From positions 1-34,057 of IMG/VR virus record IMGVR_UViG_3300023179_000300: a DNA stretch of 34,057 nt; one strand, written 5' to 3'. The position numbers were made by a program, and so were the translations under genes. This stretch comes from a virus. Below, in pieces: positions 24,541-32,929 of this stretch (position 1 is the stretch's first letter; each line of letters opens with the position of its first letter). The notes beneath the pieces are model-generated. The model saw only the letters and a list, made by a program, of their open reading frames with translations, made no database searches and was not told the origin of the DNA.

Positions 24541-24918
24541 TTATCCAACATCAAAAAATCGATTCAAATGATTACCAATGTTTTCGTACGCTAATGACAT
24601 TCGTTGTTGTGCTTCTTTTAATTGCATTGATGCATCAGAAAATTCTTTATAATCTTCATGCATTCTTTTATTTTCTTTTTTAAGTGCCTGATTAGAAAAC
24701 CAATCATCTCCTTCGGTCATAATTCTATCAGCACTTTCTACAATTGTTTTAACGCGTTCAACAATTTCATCAATATCACCTTTACCGTATACCGAATCAC
24801 CCATTGCTGAAAAATTAGCAACTGCTTCTTTAAATGTTTGTTTTTCTTGTGGAGACATTGGTGCAGGTTGATCTTGCATTATGGTCTCTAAAATAAATTT
24901 CAAATTGGGCGTTCTCAT
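24541..24918 (-). CDS. Hypothetical helical protein after the prohead protease
   Basis: A 125-residue, mostly helical protein (QDQPAPMSPQEKQTFKEAVA, then SDASMQLKEAQQRMSLAYEN) with an acidic bias and no membrane segment. It starts inside the stop codon of the protease gene (TAATG) and has AGGATAATATA before its ATG, so coupled translation at a similar level is expected. Its size, helicity and position beside gp21- and gp22-like genes would suit a minor prohead core protein such as T4 gp67 or gp68, but I see no sequence evidence of homology. Confidence 0.7.
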   Translation of the reverse strand: MRTPNLKFILETIMQDQPAPMSPQEKQTFKEAVANFSAMGDSVYGKGDIDEIVERVKTIVESADRIMTEGDDWFSNQALKKENKRMHEDYKEFSDASMQLKEAQQRMSLAYENIGNHLNRFFDVG

Positions 24919-25547
24919 TATATTATCCTACATTTACCATCTTCACATAAAATTGATGTAATGATGTTGTTTACTTTATTATATTTATTAGTTACGTTTT
25001 TATTTATTGATTCATGCACGTGCGTAGGTCGCATGAAAGCTCCTTGTGTTGATGGATTTGATACAAAATCCCAACATATCAATTCAAAATCTTCTTGAAC
25101 TTCTACAGTTCCTTCATTTCGCAATTCTTTTACTGATCCTAACCCTCGTGAAGAAATTCCTAATGTAATACCCGCTTTAAAAAGTTCTTTAAGTATTTTG
25201 CCCGAAGGCGTATCTAGGATTTGTACGGCTCCATGCAAATCATCTCCATTCCACCAAATTTTTAAAACATTATGAGAAACATTGTTTAAATTTACAACAG
25301 AAGATTCCGGGTGGTCTAGTTCGCCTAACGCTCTGTGCTGATCAATATATTCTTGTTGGTATCGTTGGCATTCTCGATCTAAAATTGTTTTTGGGTATAT
25401 ACGACCGTTTTGATTTTTAGCTCCCGCTCGTTGCAAAATCCCTTGAACAACAAATCCTCCGGGTATTCCATATGCCGCCCCGTTTGATTCAGTTAATGAA
25501 CCAATGGGGTTAAATGGCATATATTCTACTATTAGTTGTTTTGACAT
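24918..25547 (-). CDS. Prohead core protease, gp21-like
   Basis: A 209-residue serine protease of the herpesvirus-assemblin-like type used by T4-like phages (T4 gp21 is 212 residues). A fold-specific start is seen at residues 31-52 (GFVVQGILQRAGAKNQNGRI). The catalytic His is probably H79 in GELDHPE, and the nucleophile is a serine in GISSRG (132-133). It should cleave the scaffold and the capsid propeptide after the prohead forms. The C-terminal 40 or so residues may be removed by self-cleavage. The start at 25547 lies one base after the previous stop (TAATATG), with GGGAGA upstream. It overlaps the following gene as TAATG. Confidence 0.9.
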   Translation of the reverse strand: MSKQLIVEYMPFNPIGSLTESNGAAYGIPGGFVVQGILQRAGAKNQNGRIYPKTILDRECQRYQQEYIDQHRALGELDHPESSVVNLNNVSHNVLKIWWNGDDLHGAVQILDTPSGKILKELFKAGITLGISSRGLGSVKELRNEGTVEVQEDFELICWDFVSNPSTQGAFMRPTHVHESINKNVTNKYNKVNNIITSILCEDGKCRII

Positions 25548-25548
25548 A

Positions 25549-26232
25549 TTATTCTCCCAACGCTCTTACTCGTTCTGAAATTTTAATTAATCGTTCTGAA
25601 ATTTTAGTTAATGCCGAATCCACTGATGCCCCATATCCGTTTCTTGCAACCCCCGATTCTGTTTTTAATCGTGATGCATATTTTACAGTACGTTCAATTT
25701 CTTGTAATTGTCGTGCAACTTCTTTTATTGTATGTTTTATTTTTTGTTCTGGTGTTGTTTTTGCATTTCCTGTTGCGTATGTTCGATATGATTCAATAAG
25801 TGATTCATATTTATGATCCATTATTTCTGCAACAGATTGTTTGATAGTTTTATCTTTTGCATGTTTAGTTGGTTTATTCAACATATATTTTAATGGATAT
25901 TCGTATGTTTTATTAAACCAATCATTAGTATCACTAAACGCAAATTTATCACTTAGTTCTTCTTCTTCAGATTCTGGTGTTTGTAAATCTTCATCTTTCC
26001 AACTATATTCAGGTGGCGTGTTTACGGATTCATATGTTTTATCTTTATTTTGCCATTTGCCAGGTTTAGCAAATGCCGCAGGCGTACTATAACCAGCAAT
26101 TGCACCAGTAACATTTTGTTCTTCTATTTCTTCAGAATTTTCTAAATTATCATTATTTTCATGATCGACTGCATCTAAAGATTCTTCTAATTCAATAAAT
26201 TTTGATTCAATTTCTTTTAATAACGATTTCAT
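25549..26232 (-). CDS. Hypothetical acidic protein between portal and protease genes
   Basis: A 227-residue protein with an acidic, largely helical N-terminus (MKSLLKEIESKFIELEESLD, then NNDNLENSEEIEEQNV), a mixed middle and a helical, more basic C-terminus (HTIKEVARQLQEIERTVKYA). No known domain is recognised. It begins with an ATGA overlap of the previous gene and AAAGGATTGCATCA upstream. The next gene, the protease, begins one base after its stop. The charged helical composition suits a prohead core or scaffold-associated protein that the protease would digest. This is inferred from location only. Confidence 0.7.
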   Translation of the reverse strand: MKSLLKEIESKFIELEESLDAVDHENNDNLENSEEIEEQNVTGAIAGYSTPAAFAKPGKWQNKDKTYESVNTPPEYSWKDEDLQTPESEEEELSDKFAFSDTNDWFNKTYEYPLKYMLNKPTKHAKDKTIKQSVAEIMDHKYESLIESYRTYATGNAKTTPEQKIKHTIKEVARQLQEIERTVKYASRLKTESGVARNGYGASVDSALTKISERLIKISERVRALGE

Positions 26233-27083
26233 TGATGCAATCCTTTTAATTCTTTAATCAAATCATAATAACGTAACAATGATAATATGTGTGATTCTTT
26301 AATCATTTTCATGTTTTCTACAGTACATATCATTTCAGATAGTTTTTGTACTTTTATTTTAGTAGCTTTATCTGATATTAATTTAGATTGATTGTATAAT
26401 TCTGTTTTTATTTTTGGAACAATTTGTTCTATATATCGTTTTAAAGTTGTAGTATCATTTACATTAGTAATATATTTGTTTAACAATTGTTTTTGTGATT
26501 CATCTAAAATAGAATATTTTTCATTAAATTTATCAACTAATAATTTATATGCTAATAATCGAACATCGTTGGGTTGTGATTGATATGATTCTATTAATTC
26601 ATCTTGTTTAATGCGATTTTGATTGGTAATTAATCCCGTATTTAATATAACAGTTTTACATTCCATTAGTTGTTTAGGATTATCCGAGTCTTCATATTCA
26701 AATAGCATATATATAGATGCTAAGTTTTTATAATTAGAAATATGAATTTTTGCAATATCATTAAATACAAATTTTTCCGAAATTTCTTTTACTAAATTAT
26801 ATTTTTGGCGTTTTAACGTTGTTTGATTTAATTTTTTATATGATTCTTTAATCATTCGTATATAATCCAATCCTTGCGCATCTGTTTTAAATTGTTGTTC
26901 TTTATTTAAAGCATTGTAAAGTTGCAATTCTTTTGCTAATTCTGTATTATGTCCAAAATATTTTTTTATAATATCAACAGTTATAGTTTTATTGGAAGAT
27001 AATGTTTCAGAAGTTAATTTTCTAACTAATATTTCAAAAAGTATACCGGTATTTTTGTATTTTGAATGTTTTAATTTTTTCAT
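26229..27083 (-). CDS. Hypothetical helical protein after the portal gene
   Basis: A 284-residue, Lys-rich, all-helical protein. The N-terminus (KYKNTGILFEILVRKLTSET, then DIIKKYFGHNTELAKELQLY) recalls an unannotated family that I remember from the portal-protease region of marine T4-like phages. The rest has many amphipathic helices and ends in LLRYYDLIKELKGLHQ. No catalytic motif is visible. It has a strong ribosome site (GAGGAAATA before the ATG) and an exact ATATTTATA motif 28 bases upstream, so it probably heads an operon with the following head genes through bS21. A role in head assembly is likely by association. Confidence 0.75.
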   Translation of the reverse strand: MKKLKHSKYKNTGILFEILVRKLTSETLSSNKTITVDIIKKYFGHNTELAKELQLYNALNKEQQFKTDAQGLDYIRMIKESYKKLNQTTLKRQKYNLVKEISEKFVFNDIAKIHISNYKNLASIYMLFEYEDSDNPKQLMECKTVILNTGLITNQNRIKQDELIESYQSQPNDVRLLAYKLLVDKFNEKYSILDESQKQLLNKYITNVNDTTTLKRYIEQIVPKIKTELYNQSKLISDKATKIKVQKLSEMICTVENMKMIKESHILSLLRYYDLIKELKGLHQ

Positions 27084-27110
27084 TATTTCCTCATACAGAT
27101 TTCGGTTTAT

Positions 27111-27119
27111 TATAAATAT
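27111..27119 (-). promoter_or_regulatory. Putative late promoter (ATATTTATA) after the portal gene
   Basis: The coding strand reads ACATATTTATAATAAACC, just after the portal stop and 28 bases before the ATG at 27083. It would start a transcript covering five head genes and bS21 up to the terminator at 23714-23743. Confidence 0.55.
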
Positions 27120-27127
27120 GTTTGTAT

Positions 27128-28963
27128 TTATAAAATATTATTTTCATCTAACATAGTACCAGTATCGATAATATGATTAGATTTGTTTTTCATTGTTTCC
27201 GAAATAATATTTGGTGATTTTATTTTTTTAATGTATCGTAAAATACTATGTGATTCAGCTGTCATTGGTTTTATTGATGGTTCGGCTTTTGGATCTGGTT
27301 GAAATGTTGTTTTTTGATTTTCTGGACGAAATGCTTGATCTATAGTTTTTTTACCCGTAGGGTCCCACCCAAATTCATTTTTATGTTGACCAAATTTAAT
27401 TCCTTCTTTTGGGCGGCCTCCTTGATCTTTTTCTTCAACCTCATCCGAAGACATATGTATTGATGCTAAATCGTGCGGAGTACCAAATGATACACCTGTT
27501 ATTGCTGGATCATTACCTTCTTGTTCAATTTGATTTTGACGAAATCGAAGTTTTAAATCTTCAATAACATCTGTTCGTTGTTGCAACCACTGATCTTCCG
27601 ACATGTTAAATATATATTCATATATAAATTTATCTGAAACCAATTTTGAATCTCGCATTGCTGTTGCTAATGTCATTTTTTCAGTCATTAATGCAACTTT
27701 TTGTTGATCATATATAATTGATGGCGCCGTTAATTCTAATTCAAATCCAATTAAATCTTCACCTTCAAAACCTTGTGCATATAAATGTACAATTGCAATT
27801 TTATATAATTCGGATATGGCAATTTTTTGTATTCGTTCAATTGTTCTAGCAAAACGAATATCCATTGATGCCAATGTAGTTTTTCCTTCAACTGCTTCTT
27901 CAAAACCTAAAAATGCTTTTGGAATACGTAATGCAGCCATCATTTTGTGTTTGATGTAATTGATATCATCAATACCCGTAAAAGTCATACCAGGCAATGT
28001 ATCAATTGCTGTAGATGATTGTCCTCCGCGAACTGGCAAATAATAATCTTCTAACATGTTAGCAAGATTAAATTTCATATTGTAATTTCCGGTTTGTGGA
28101 TCTACGTGAGGAATTTTTTTCATTTTCATGATAATTTGTTCCATGAATGAATCAACTTCATTTGGTGGAATATTACCAATATCAATTTTAAAAATTCGTT
28201 TTTCTGGTGCTCTCATGATACGATGAATAAGCATTGCATCTTCAAGCATCATTAATTTTTGAAATTCTTGACGAGCTCCTTCTAACATTGATTTACCATA
28301 TGGTAAAAAATTAGAATCCGATAACATTCTAAAATGTGCTATTTCAAAAACATCGTATGTTGCTTGTTGATTTGCAATATTTTTAAATTGTATTTTATAT
28401 TCACCAGTAACTTCATTGTACTCTTCCCAACGTTCCATTTCGTAACTAGAAAATGGACGAACATTAACAATACCAAATTCTTCAGTAATATCAAGTTTTA
28501 AAAAAAAATCTCCATATTTTGTCATATTACGTATCCATGGCCAAAGATTAAATTCTATGTTTAAGATATCATAAAACAAATTATATAAAATTTTTTGAAT
28601 TTGTGTTTTACTAGTTTTAATAGTTAAAATATCGCCAAACTGATCTGCAAGTGTAGATTCATCTGCATATATATCTAATGCTGAACTAATAATTGGGTCA
28701 CGATCCATCATTTCGTAATCTGCATAAAGTTGCATACGATTTTGATGCATATAGTAATTTGAATCATATCCACCCATGCCCCCTACACGATGTTTATTTG
28801 CACCATGTAATCTAGTATATCTATCCGCAACTTTTGATTGATTTAAGTTACCGCGCGATTGTAATTGGTTGGTATCAACAACTTTTAATCGATCTTTACC
28901 ATATGAACGAACAATAACATTCGTAGCAAAAAGATTTTGTAAACGTTTTCTTAATGTGGGCAT
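27128..28963 (-). CDS. Portal protein, gp20-like
   Basis: A 611-residue protein (T4 gp20 is 524) that should form the dodecameric ring through which DNA enters the head. Typical segments are the stretch around residues 60-120 (GGMGGYDSNYYMHQNRMQLY, then MDRDPIISSALDIYADESTL), FRMLSDSNFLPYGKSMLEGA near 215-235, and KMMAALRIPKAFLGFEEAVE near 350-370, in the region of the long helix and channel. The C-terminal 100 or so residues are polar and less ordered. It follows the terminase gene by 49 bases, and the gap holds an ATATTTATA motif. It has no Shine-Dalgarno sequence: the leader is only A and T apart from one G. Confidence 0.93.
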   Translation of the reverse strand: MPTLRKRLQNLFATNVIVRSYGKDRLKVVDTNQLQSRGNLNQSKVADRYTRLHGANKHRVGGMGGYDSNYYMHQNRMQLYADYEMMDRDPIISSALDIYADESTLADQFGDILTIKTSKTQIQKILYNLFYDILNIEFNLWPWIRNMTKYGDFFLKLDITEEFGIVNVRPFSSYEMERWEEYNEVTGEYKIQFKNIANQQATYDVFEIAHFRMLSDSNFLPYGKSMLEGARQEFQKLMMLEDAMLIHRIMRAPEKRIFKIDIGNIPPNEVDSFMEQIIMKMKKIPHVDPQTGNYNMKFNLANMLEDYYLPVRGGQSSTAIDTLPGMTFTGIDDINYIKHKMMAALRIPKAFLGFEEAVEGKTTLASMDIRFARTIERIQKIAISELYKIAIVHLYAQGFEGEDLIGFELELTAPSIIYDQQKVALMTEKMTLATAMRDSKLVSDKFIYEYIFNMSEDQWLQQRTDVIEDLKLRFRQNQIEQEGNDPAITGVSFGTPHDLASIHMSSDEVEEKDQGGRPKEGIKFGQHKNEFGWDPTGKKTIDQAFRPENQKTTFQPDPKAEPSIKPMTAESHSILRYIKKIKSPNIISETMKNKSNHIIDTGTMLDENNIL

Positions 28964-28981
28964 ATATTTTATCTATTTTAA

Positions 28982-28990
28982 TATAAATAT
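28982..28990 (-). promoter_or_regulatory. Putative late promoter (ATATTTATA) of the portal gene
   Basis: The coding strand reads TTATATTTATATTAAAAT, 19 bases before the portal ATG. It is one of the three copies with the full ATATTTATATTAAAA sequence. Confidence 0.6.
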
Positions 28991-29012
28991 AACTTGTTAT
29001 AAAACTGCAAGA

Positions 29013-30596
29013 TTATCGTATCAACCACGTTAAATCTTCATTGCTATCACCAACGTTCCAATTCCAAGTTTCATTTCCAGATTTTTGATTGCGATTAGTA
29101 TAAATGATTTGTTCTGATGTTTTTGTAAATTGTGAAAGTGCACGTTTATTAAGTTCTATTCCTTGTTGTCGAAGTTTAAGTGACGTATCGCGCAGCCATA
29201 ATCCGATACAAAAAGACATAACAAGGTCATCATTGTATCCAGTTTGTGATTGTGCTTTTCCATTCAACCAAATAAAAACAAAAAGTTCTTGTATCAATCT
29301 TTTAGAACGTATTATAGGTGTTCGTTCTCGCATATACATTTCAAGTGCCGATATCATTAATGGACGTGTACGTGAGGTTGTTGATACGCCAGGAACCATC
29401 TGTGACTTATCCTTCATGTCATAACCTTTTTTGAGTTGTACGTCTACATCAACATAACCATCATCTTTATATGTATAAAATATATTTTCATATCCGCGGT
29501 CTAATGCTGGTTGAATTGCTGCCCAACCTATGTTTGCATTTTCAATTGCTAGTAATGCATTATTCCATTCTGTTGCAACTGATACAAGCATATTGCCAAA
29601 ATCTTTAGGTGGCAATTTGCCTTTGTATTCTGCAACTTGAGATACTGATTCTACATCGATAACATGAAATGTTGACCAGTCAGCGCCGTCGCCTCGAGCA
29701 ACGTCAGCTACTACTATGTAATTTTTTTCATAGTTAGGATATTCCCAAATCCAATATGCATTATCAAATCCACGCCGCTCGATAGGTTCAATGCATTTAT
29801 TTTCATAATCCATTAATATTGCACCATCAATTACAGTGTGTCCAGATGAAATAAAATCACAATCACATTCTTGTGCAGCACCTCGTTCTCCTAATAATTG
29901 TGTTTGTTCATCGCGCCATGATTGATCGCGATCTGGGTGTACGGACCAATGCAATTTAATTGTATGAAATCCGTTAATGTTTGATTCGGCATCTGCCCAT
30001 GTTTGATGAAACCAATTTCCAATTCCGTTAGGTGTAGATAAAACAATTGCACCACCACCAGTTGATAACGTTGCTTGCGATGCTATCCATATTTCTTCAA
30101 TGTTTCGTATAAATGCAGCTTCGTCAATAACTAGCAATGACAATGCTTCTGATCGAGCACCCGTTGTTGCAGATGATACTGCTTTGATTTGTGAACCATT
30201 TTTAAATTTTAAAGAAAGTTTATTGTCAGCTTCAATTGTTCCACGCAACCAACTAGGCAAGTTATCATGCATTACCCGTACTTTAGTCACTAAATTTTTT
30301 GCTACTTCTTGTGTTGTTGCAATAACAAGTACGTTGAAATCGGGTTTGAATAACATGCTCCAAAGTGCAAATCCAGCAGCTAATGTTGATATACCTAACT
30401 GACGTGATTTTAAGATTACATTGTAACGATTATCTCGTAGTTCAGTCAATGCAGTTTCTTGAAAATCATACAAATTAAATTTAATTTTTCCTTGAGTTGG
30501 ATGTTGAATATAACAATATTGTCGCATAAAAAAAACTGGATCTTTTGCACACATTGTGTATTGTTGCTGAATGATCTGTTTTATGTTTTGAGACAT
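29013..30596 (-). CDS. Terminase large subunit, gp17-like
   Basis: A 527-residue packaging motor with both expected domains. In the ATPase part, the Walker A-like motif is SRQLGIST (64-71), Walker B with the catalytic Glu is LLVIDEA (D158, E159), and the coupling motif is STPNGIG (187-193). In the C-terminal RNase-H-like nuclease, acidic residues are at VVADVARGDG (D298), LLAIENAN (E352) and GYNDDLV (D456/D457). In T4 gp17 the Walker A motif has Lys where this has Ile; the nearby K63 may serve, as in other terminases with deviant P-loops. T4 gp17 is 610 residues. No clear small terminase gene is in the window. It starts four bases after the preceding stop without a Shine-Dalgarno sequence. 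Confidence 0.96.
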   Translation of the reverse strand: MSQNIKQIIQQQYTMCAKDPVFFMRQYCYIQHPTQGKIKFNLYDFQETALTELRDNRYNVILKSRQLGISTLAAGFALWSMLFKPDFNVLVIATTQEVAKNLVTKVRVMHDNLPSWLRGTIEADNKLSLKFKNGSQIKAVSSATTGARSEALSLLVIDEAAFIRNIEEIWIASQATLSTGGGAIVLSTPNGIGNWFHQTWADAESNINGFHTIKLHWSVHPDRDQSWRDEQTQLLGERGAAQECDCDFISSGHTVIDGAILMDYENKCIEPIERRGFDNAYWIWEYPNYEKNYIVVADVARGDGADWSTFHVIDVESVSQVAEYKGKLPPKDFGNMLVSVATEWNNALLAIENANIGWAAIQPALDRGYENIFYTYKDDGYVDVDVQLKKGYDMKDKSQMVPGVSTTSRTRPLMISALEMYMRERTPIIRSKRLIQELFVFIWLNGKAQSQTGYNDDLVMSFCIGLWLRDTSLKLRQQGIELNKRALSQFTKTSEQIIYTNRNQKSGNETWNWNVGDSNEDLTWLIR

Positions 30597-30600
30597 AATA

Positions 30601-30981
30601 TTATTTTAAAATTTGATTAATCAATATTCCAGATCCTAATGTCGTAAATATACCAGTAGCAAACCACAATGCTTTTGAATCATACCATTTTGGTTTAATT
30701 AATTTTTCTTTGCGAATATACAATTCAATATTGTCTTGTAACAATTTAATTTGTTGATTTTTGTAATGAATTTGTATGGAATCAAATTTGATCAATTCTT
30801 CATGTTGTTTAGACAATGTTACGTATTTATCAATTAATGCCGTATTAATTGAATCTAATTCAAACAATGAATCTATTGTATATGAAATATCAACAATTTC
30901 TTGTTGCGTAAAACATGTATCTGGAACGGTTTGAGTAAATGCAAATACAGGAAATAAAAGTATGATTAATAATTGTTTCAT
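30601..30981 (-). CDS. Small exported membrane protein, possible spanin-like partner
   Basis: A 126-residue protein with an N-terminal signal peptide (MKQLLIILLFPVFAFTQ, cleavage probably near residue 16), a charged helical middle (about 35-95) and a C-terminal membrane segment (about 104-122, ALWFATGIFTTLGSGILI). The FAFTQ end of the signal is common in Flavobacteriia. It starts one base after the stop of another small membrane protein with a coiled coil. Two adjacent small envelope proteins with coiled coils can be a spanin pair joining inner and outer membranes in lysis. However, no lipobox is seen, and this protein keeps a C-terminal anchor. The spanin idea is a guess from topology. Confidence 0.7.
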   Translation of the reverse strand: MKQLLIILLFPVFAFTQTVPDTCFTQQEIVDISYTIDSLFELDSINTALIDKYVTLSKQHEELIKFDSIQIHYKNQQIKLLQDNIELYIRKEKLIKPKWYDSKALWFATGIFTTLGSGILINQILK

Positions 30982-30982
30982 G

Positions 30983-31318
30983 TTATTTTTTTGTTTTTCG
31001 TACGCGACGCGTTTTGTTTAAAATGTTTTGTTTAGCTTGATCAACTGACAATTCTTGTGGATTGATATTTTCTTTTTTGTTTTGTAACGTTTCAATATCC
31101 GTTTTAGTTTCATCAATTTGTTCTTTAATTTTATTGCGTTGTTCATCAATTATTTCAGTTTTGCCTTGAATTTGATCAATTTTTTGATTGGTATCATCAA
31201 TTTTTTTATCAATTTTTATAACTTTGTTTTTATTAATTTTATCATTTGCAAAAATTATTGCAATAACAGTTAAGATTGCACCAACTATGATGCCCCAATA
31301 TTTTTTAATTGTTTTCAT
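30983..31318 (-). CDS. Small membrane-anchored coiled-coil protein, possible inner-membrane spanin
   Basis: A 111-residue protein with one membrane helix near the N-terminus (about 8-25, WGIIVGAILTVIAIIFA). A long Lys/Asp/Gln-rich coiled coil (about 30-90, KIDKKIDDTNQKIDQIQGKT) and a basic end (TRRVRKTKK) follow. This N-in, coiled-coil-out layout is that of inner-membrane spanins (Rz type), though tape-measure-like or host-membrane proteins can look similar. It overlaps the preceding Cys-rich gene by 14 bases and lies just before the exported membrane protein. No lysin or holin is recognised nearby, so the lysis role is only inferred. Confidence 0.7.
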   Translation of the reverse strand: MKTIKKYWGIIVGAILTVIAIIFANDKINKNKVIKIDKKIDDTNQKIDQIQGKTEIIDEQRNKIKEQIDETKTDIETLQNKKENINPQELSVDQAKQNILNKTRRVRKTKK

Positions 31319-31949
31319 TTTGTATATTATTCCTATTTAATTTTTCTAAAAATTTTGTTTTAAATTCTTCAAATTGTTTTTGTATGGTATTTTCAAATTC
31401 TTCTGCAGTCATTTTTGCCGACCAATGTTCAACTTGTCCTTGAGAATTTGAAACAAATTGTTGTACTTGTGTATATGCTTGTTTTAATAAATCAACATCT
31501 CGTTCAGCATCGCGAAGCCAAGCCAATGCATTTTCTCGAATTTTATTTTGTTCATATTCATCATACTTGCCGGTTTTTTTTAATTCATGTTCCATTTCAA
31601 TTACACAATCAAAACACATTCCATGAATTTTACGCATTTTTTGATCTAACTGATGTGTACCGACGCATGTGCACATATCTTTTCTACAATTAGGAAATGA
31701 TTGTAATTCATCTCGTATAGATTGAAATATTTCAGAATTCTTAGTTTTTCGTATACGAAACCCTTCTCGTTGTTCTACAACATGTACATTGCCATTTGAA
31801 TCAGTTTCTTCCCAAACATCTCCTATTTCTCGATGTTCTGATTTTTTTGATTGAGCATCAGAAAAGCCTACAGTTTTTTTAGTTTGAAACTTGTGAGTTC
31901 CATCCAAAAATTGTTGTACGGCTTTAACATTTTGTAACTTTTTTGACAT
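31305..31949 (-). CDS. Hypothetical protein with a Cys-rich probable zinc site
   Basis: A 214-residue protein. The middle region has a compact Cys/His cluster (NCRKDMCTCVGTHQL, then KIHGMCFDCVIEME). The likely metal ligands are C88, C93 or C95, H109, C112 and C115, the last two as C-x2-C. Helical, charged parts flank it, including a long helix after residue 145 (DAERDVDLLKQAYTQVQQFV). The family is not securely recognised. The zinc site and a position upstream of the terminase raise the possibility of a DNA- or RNA-binding factor, even a small-terminase substitute, but there is no direct support. It overlaps the following gene by 14 bases. Confidence 0.75.
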   Translation of the reverse strand: MSKKLQNVKAVQQFLDGTHKFQTKKTVGFSDAQSKKSEHREIGDVWEETDSNGNVHVVEQREGFRIRKTKNSEIFQSIRDELQSFPNCRKDMCTCVGTHQLDQKMRKIHGMCFDCVIEMEHELKKTGKYDEYEQNKIRENALAWLRDAERDVDLLKQAYTQVQQFVSNSQGQVEHWSAKMTAEEFENTIQKQFEEFKTKFLEKLNRNNIQNENN

Positions 31950-31968
31950 AACTTGTTTATTTTATTTA

Positions 31969-32910
31969 TTAAGATTCTGATTCGGATTCTGTTTCATCTG
32001 GTACGTTAATACTTTTAATTTGATTGATAGCCATGGCTTTTGCTCGTTGCAAATCTTCTGGATTCAATTTTAATAACAATTTAGCTAATGGAGATATTGC
32101 TGCAGAAACCATAGAACTAGGTCCTCGTTGTTGTTTTCTTTTTAAAAACTCCAACCATTTTCTAATTGCCACAATTCCTTCAGCTTCTTGTTGTTCTACA
32201 TCTTTTTTTACATCGGTAGTTTCTGCGTCTTGATTAGTTTTTGCTGCATTAGCAGCAGGTGCAGAACTTCCAGCTGGTGGTGTAGCAGCAGTATCTGGTG
32301 CAGGTGCAGTATCTGGTGCAGGTGCAGTATCTGGTGCAGGTGCAGTATCTGGTGCAGGTGCAGTATCTGGTGCAGGTGCAGTATCTGGTGCAGGTGCAGT
32401 ATCTGGTGCAGGTGCAGTATCTGGTGCAGGTGCATCTGCTGGTTCATCTTTTGTTTTTTTGTTATCGTCGCCTTGTTCGTGTAAAACTTTTAAAATTTTT
32501 CTGCGAATATATTCTCGTATCAACAATTCTTTTTGTGACAATGTTAAACGATTTAATCGTTCTTGAATTTCTGGAGTAGTTACTCCATGATCAATTAATT
32601 CTAATTTTTTTAAATATTCATCAGAATCAGTTTTTTGTCGTTTGTTTAAAACTTTTGAAGCATGTTTTGGATCATATTCTGCAGATTCTGGATTATACAA
32701 TCTATCATTGTCAGTATATTTTTGATATAATTTTCCATCATCTTGTACAGTTTTATCAGTTTTACGAGCAACTTTTTCTTGTTTTTTTCCGGTAGAAAAT
32801 GGATTCATTTTTCCTTGTTTGTCATCATACGTATAATCTTTAAGATCTTTACGATATGTTGGTTTTGCATTTTCTGGTTTTTTATATTTGCTTTTGTGTC
32901 GTTCGGCCAT
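31969..32910 (-). CDS. Hypothetical protein with an APAPDT repeat linker
   Basis: A 313-residue protein in three parts. The basic N-terminal 150 residues are Lys/Tyr/Asp-rich and end in a predicted helical segment (PEIQERLNRLTLSQKELLIR). A low-complexity linker of eight APAPDT units follows at about residues 157-206. The C-terminal 105 residues are acidic and Gln/Lys-rich (DVEQQEAEGIVAIRKWLEFL, then ISPLAKLLLKLNPEDLQRAK). The linker should be extended and flexible, joining two domains. An exact ATATTTATA motif lies 20 bases before the start; the ribosome site is weak. Function is unknown. A basic and an acidic part joined by a flexible linker would suit a head or scaffold-associated protein. 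Confidence 0.75.
   Translation of the reverse strand: MAERHKSKYKKPENAKPTYRKDLKDYTYDDKQGKMNPFSTGKKQEKVARKTDKTVQDDGKLYQKYTDNDRLYNPESAEYDPKHASKVLNKRQKTDSDEYLKKLELIDHGVTTPEIQERLNRLTLSQKELLIREYIRRKILKVLHEQGDDNKKTKDEPADAPAPDTAPAPDTAPAPDTAPAPDTAPAPDTAPAPDTAPAPDTAPAPDTAATPPAGSSAPAANAAKTNQDAETTDVKKDVEQQEAEGIVAIRKWLEFLKRKQQRGPSSMVSAAISPLAKLLLKLNPEDLQRAKAMAINQIKSINVPDETESESES
32291..32434 (-). repeat. Eight perfect 18-bp tandem repeats (APAPDT linker)
   Basis: The plus-strand unit GTATCTGGTGCAGGTGCA occurs eight times head to tail without a single mismatch, starting at 32291 and every 18 bases to 32417. The identity includes silent positions, so the array is either young or kept uniform by slippage. 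Changes in copy number would stay in frame. Confidence 0.97.
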
Positions 32911-32929
32911 GATTAAATTCCAATTTTAA

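Noticed and set aside
32188-32484. Open frames on both strands across the 18-bp repeat (Cys/Trp/Arg-rich or Leu/His/Gln-rich)
   Set aside because: A repeat of 18 bases keeps all frames open automatically; only the APAPDT frame continues into non-repetitive coding sequence on both sides.
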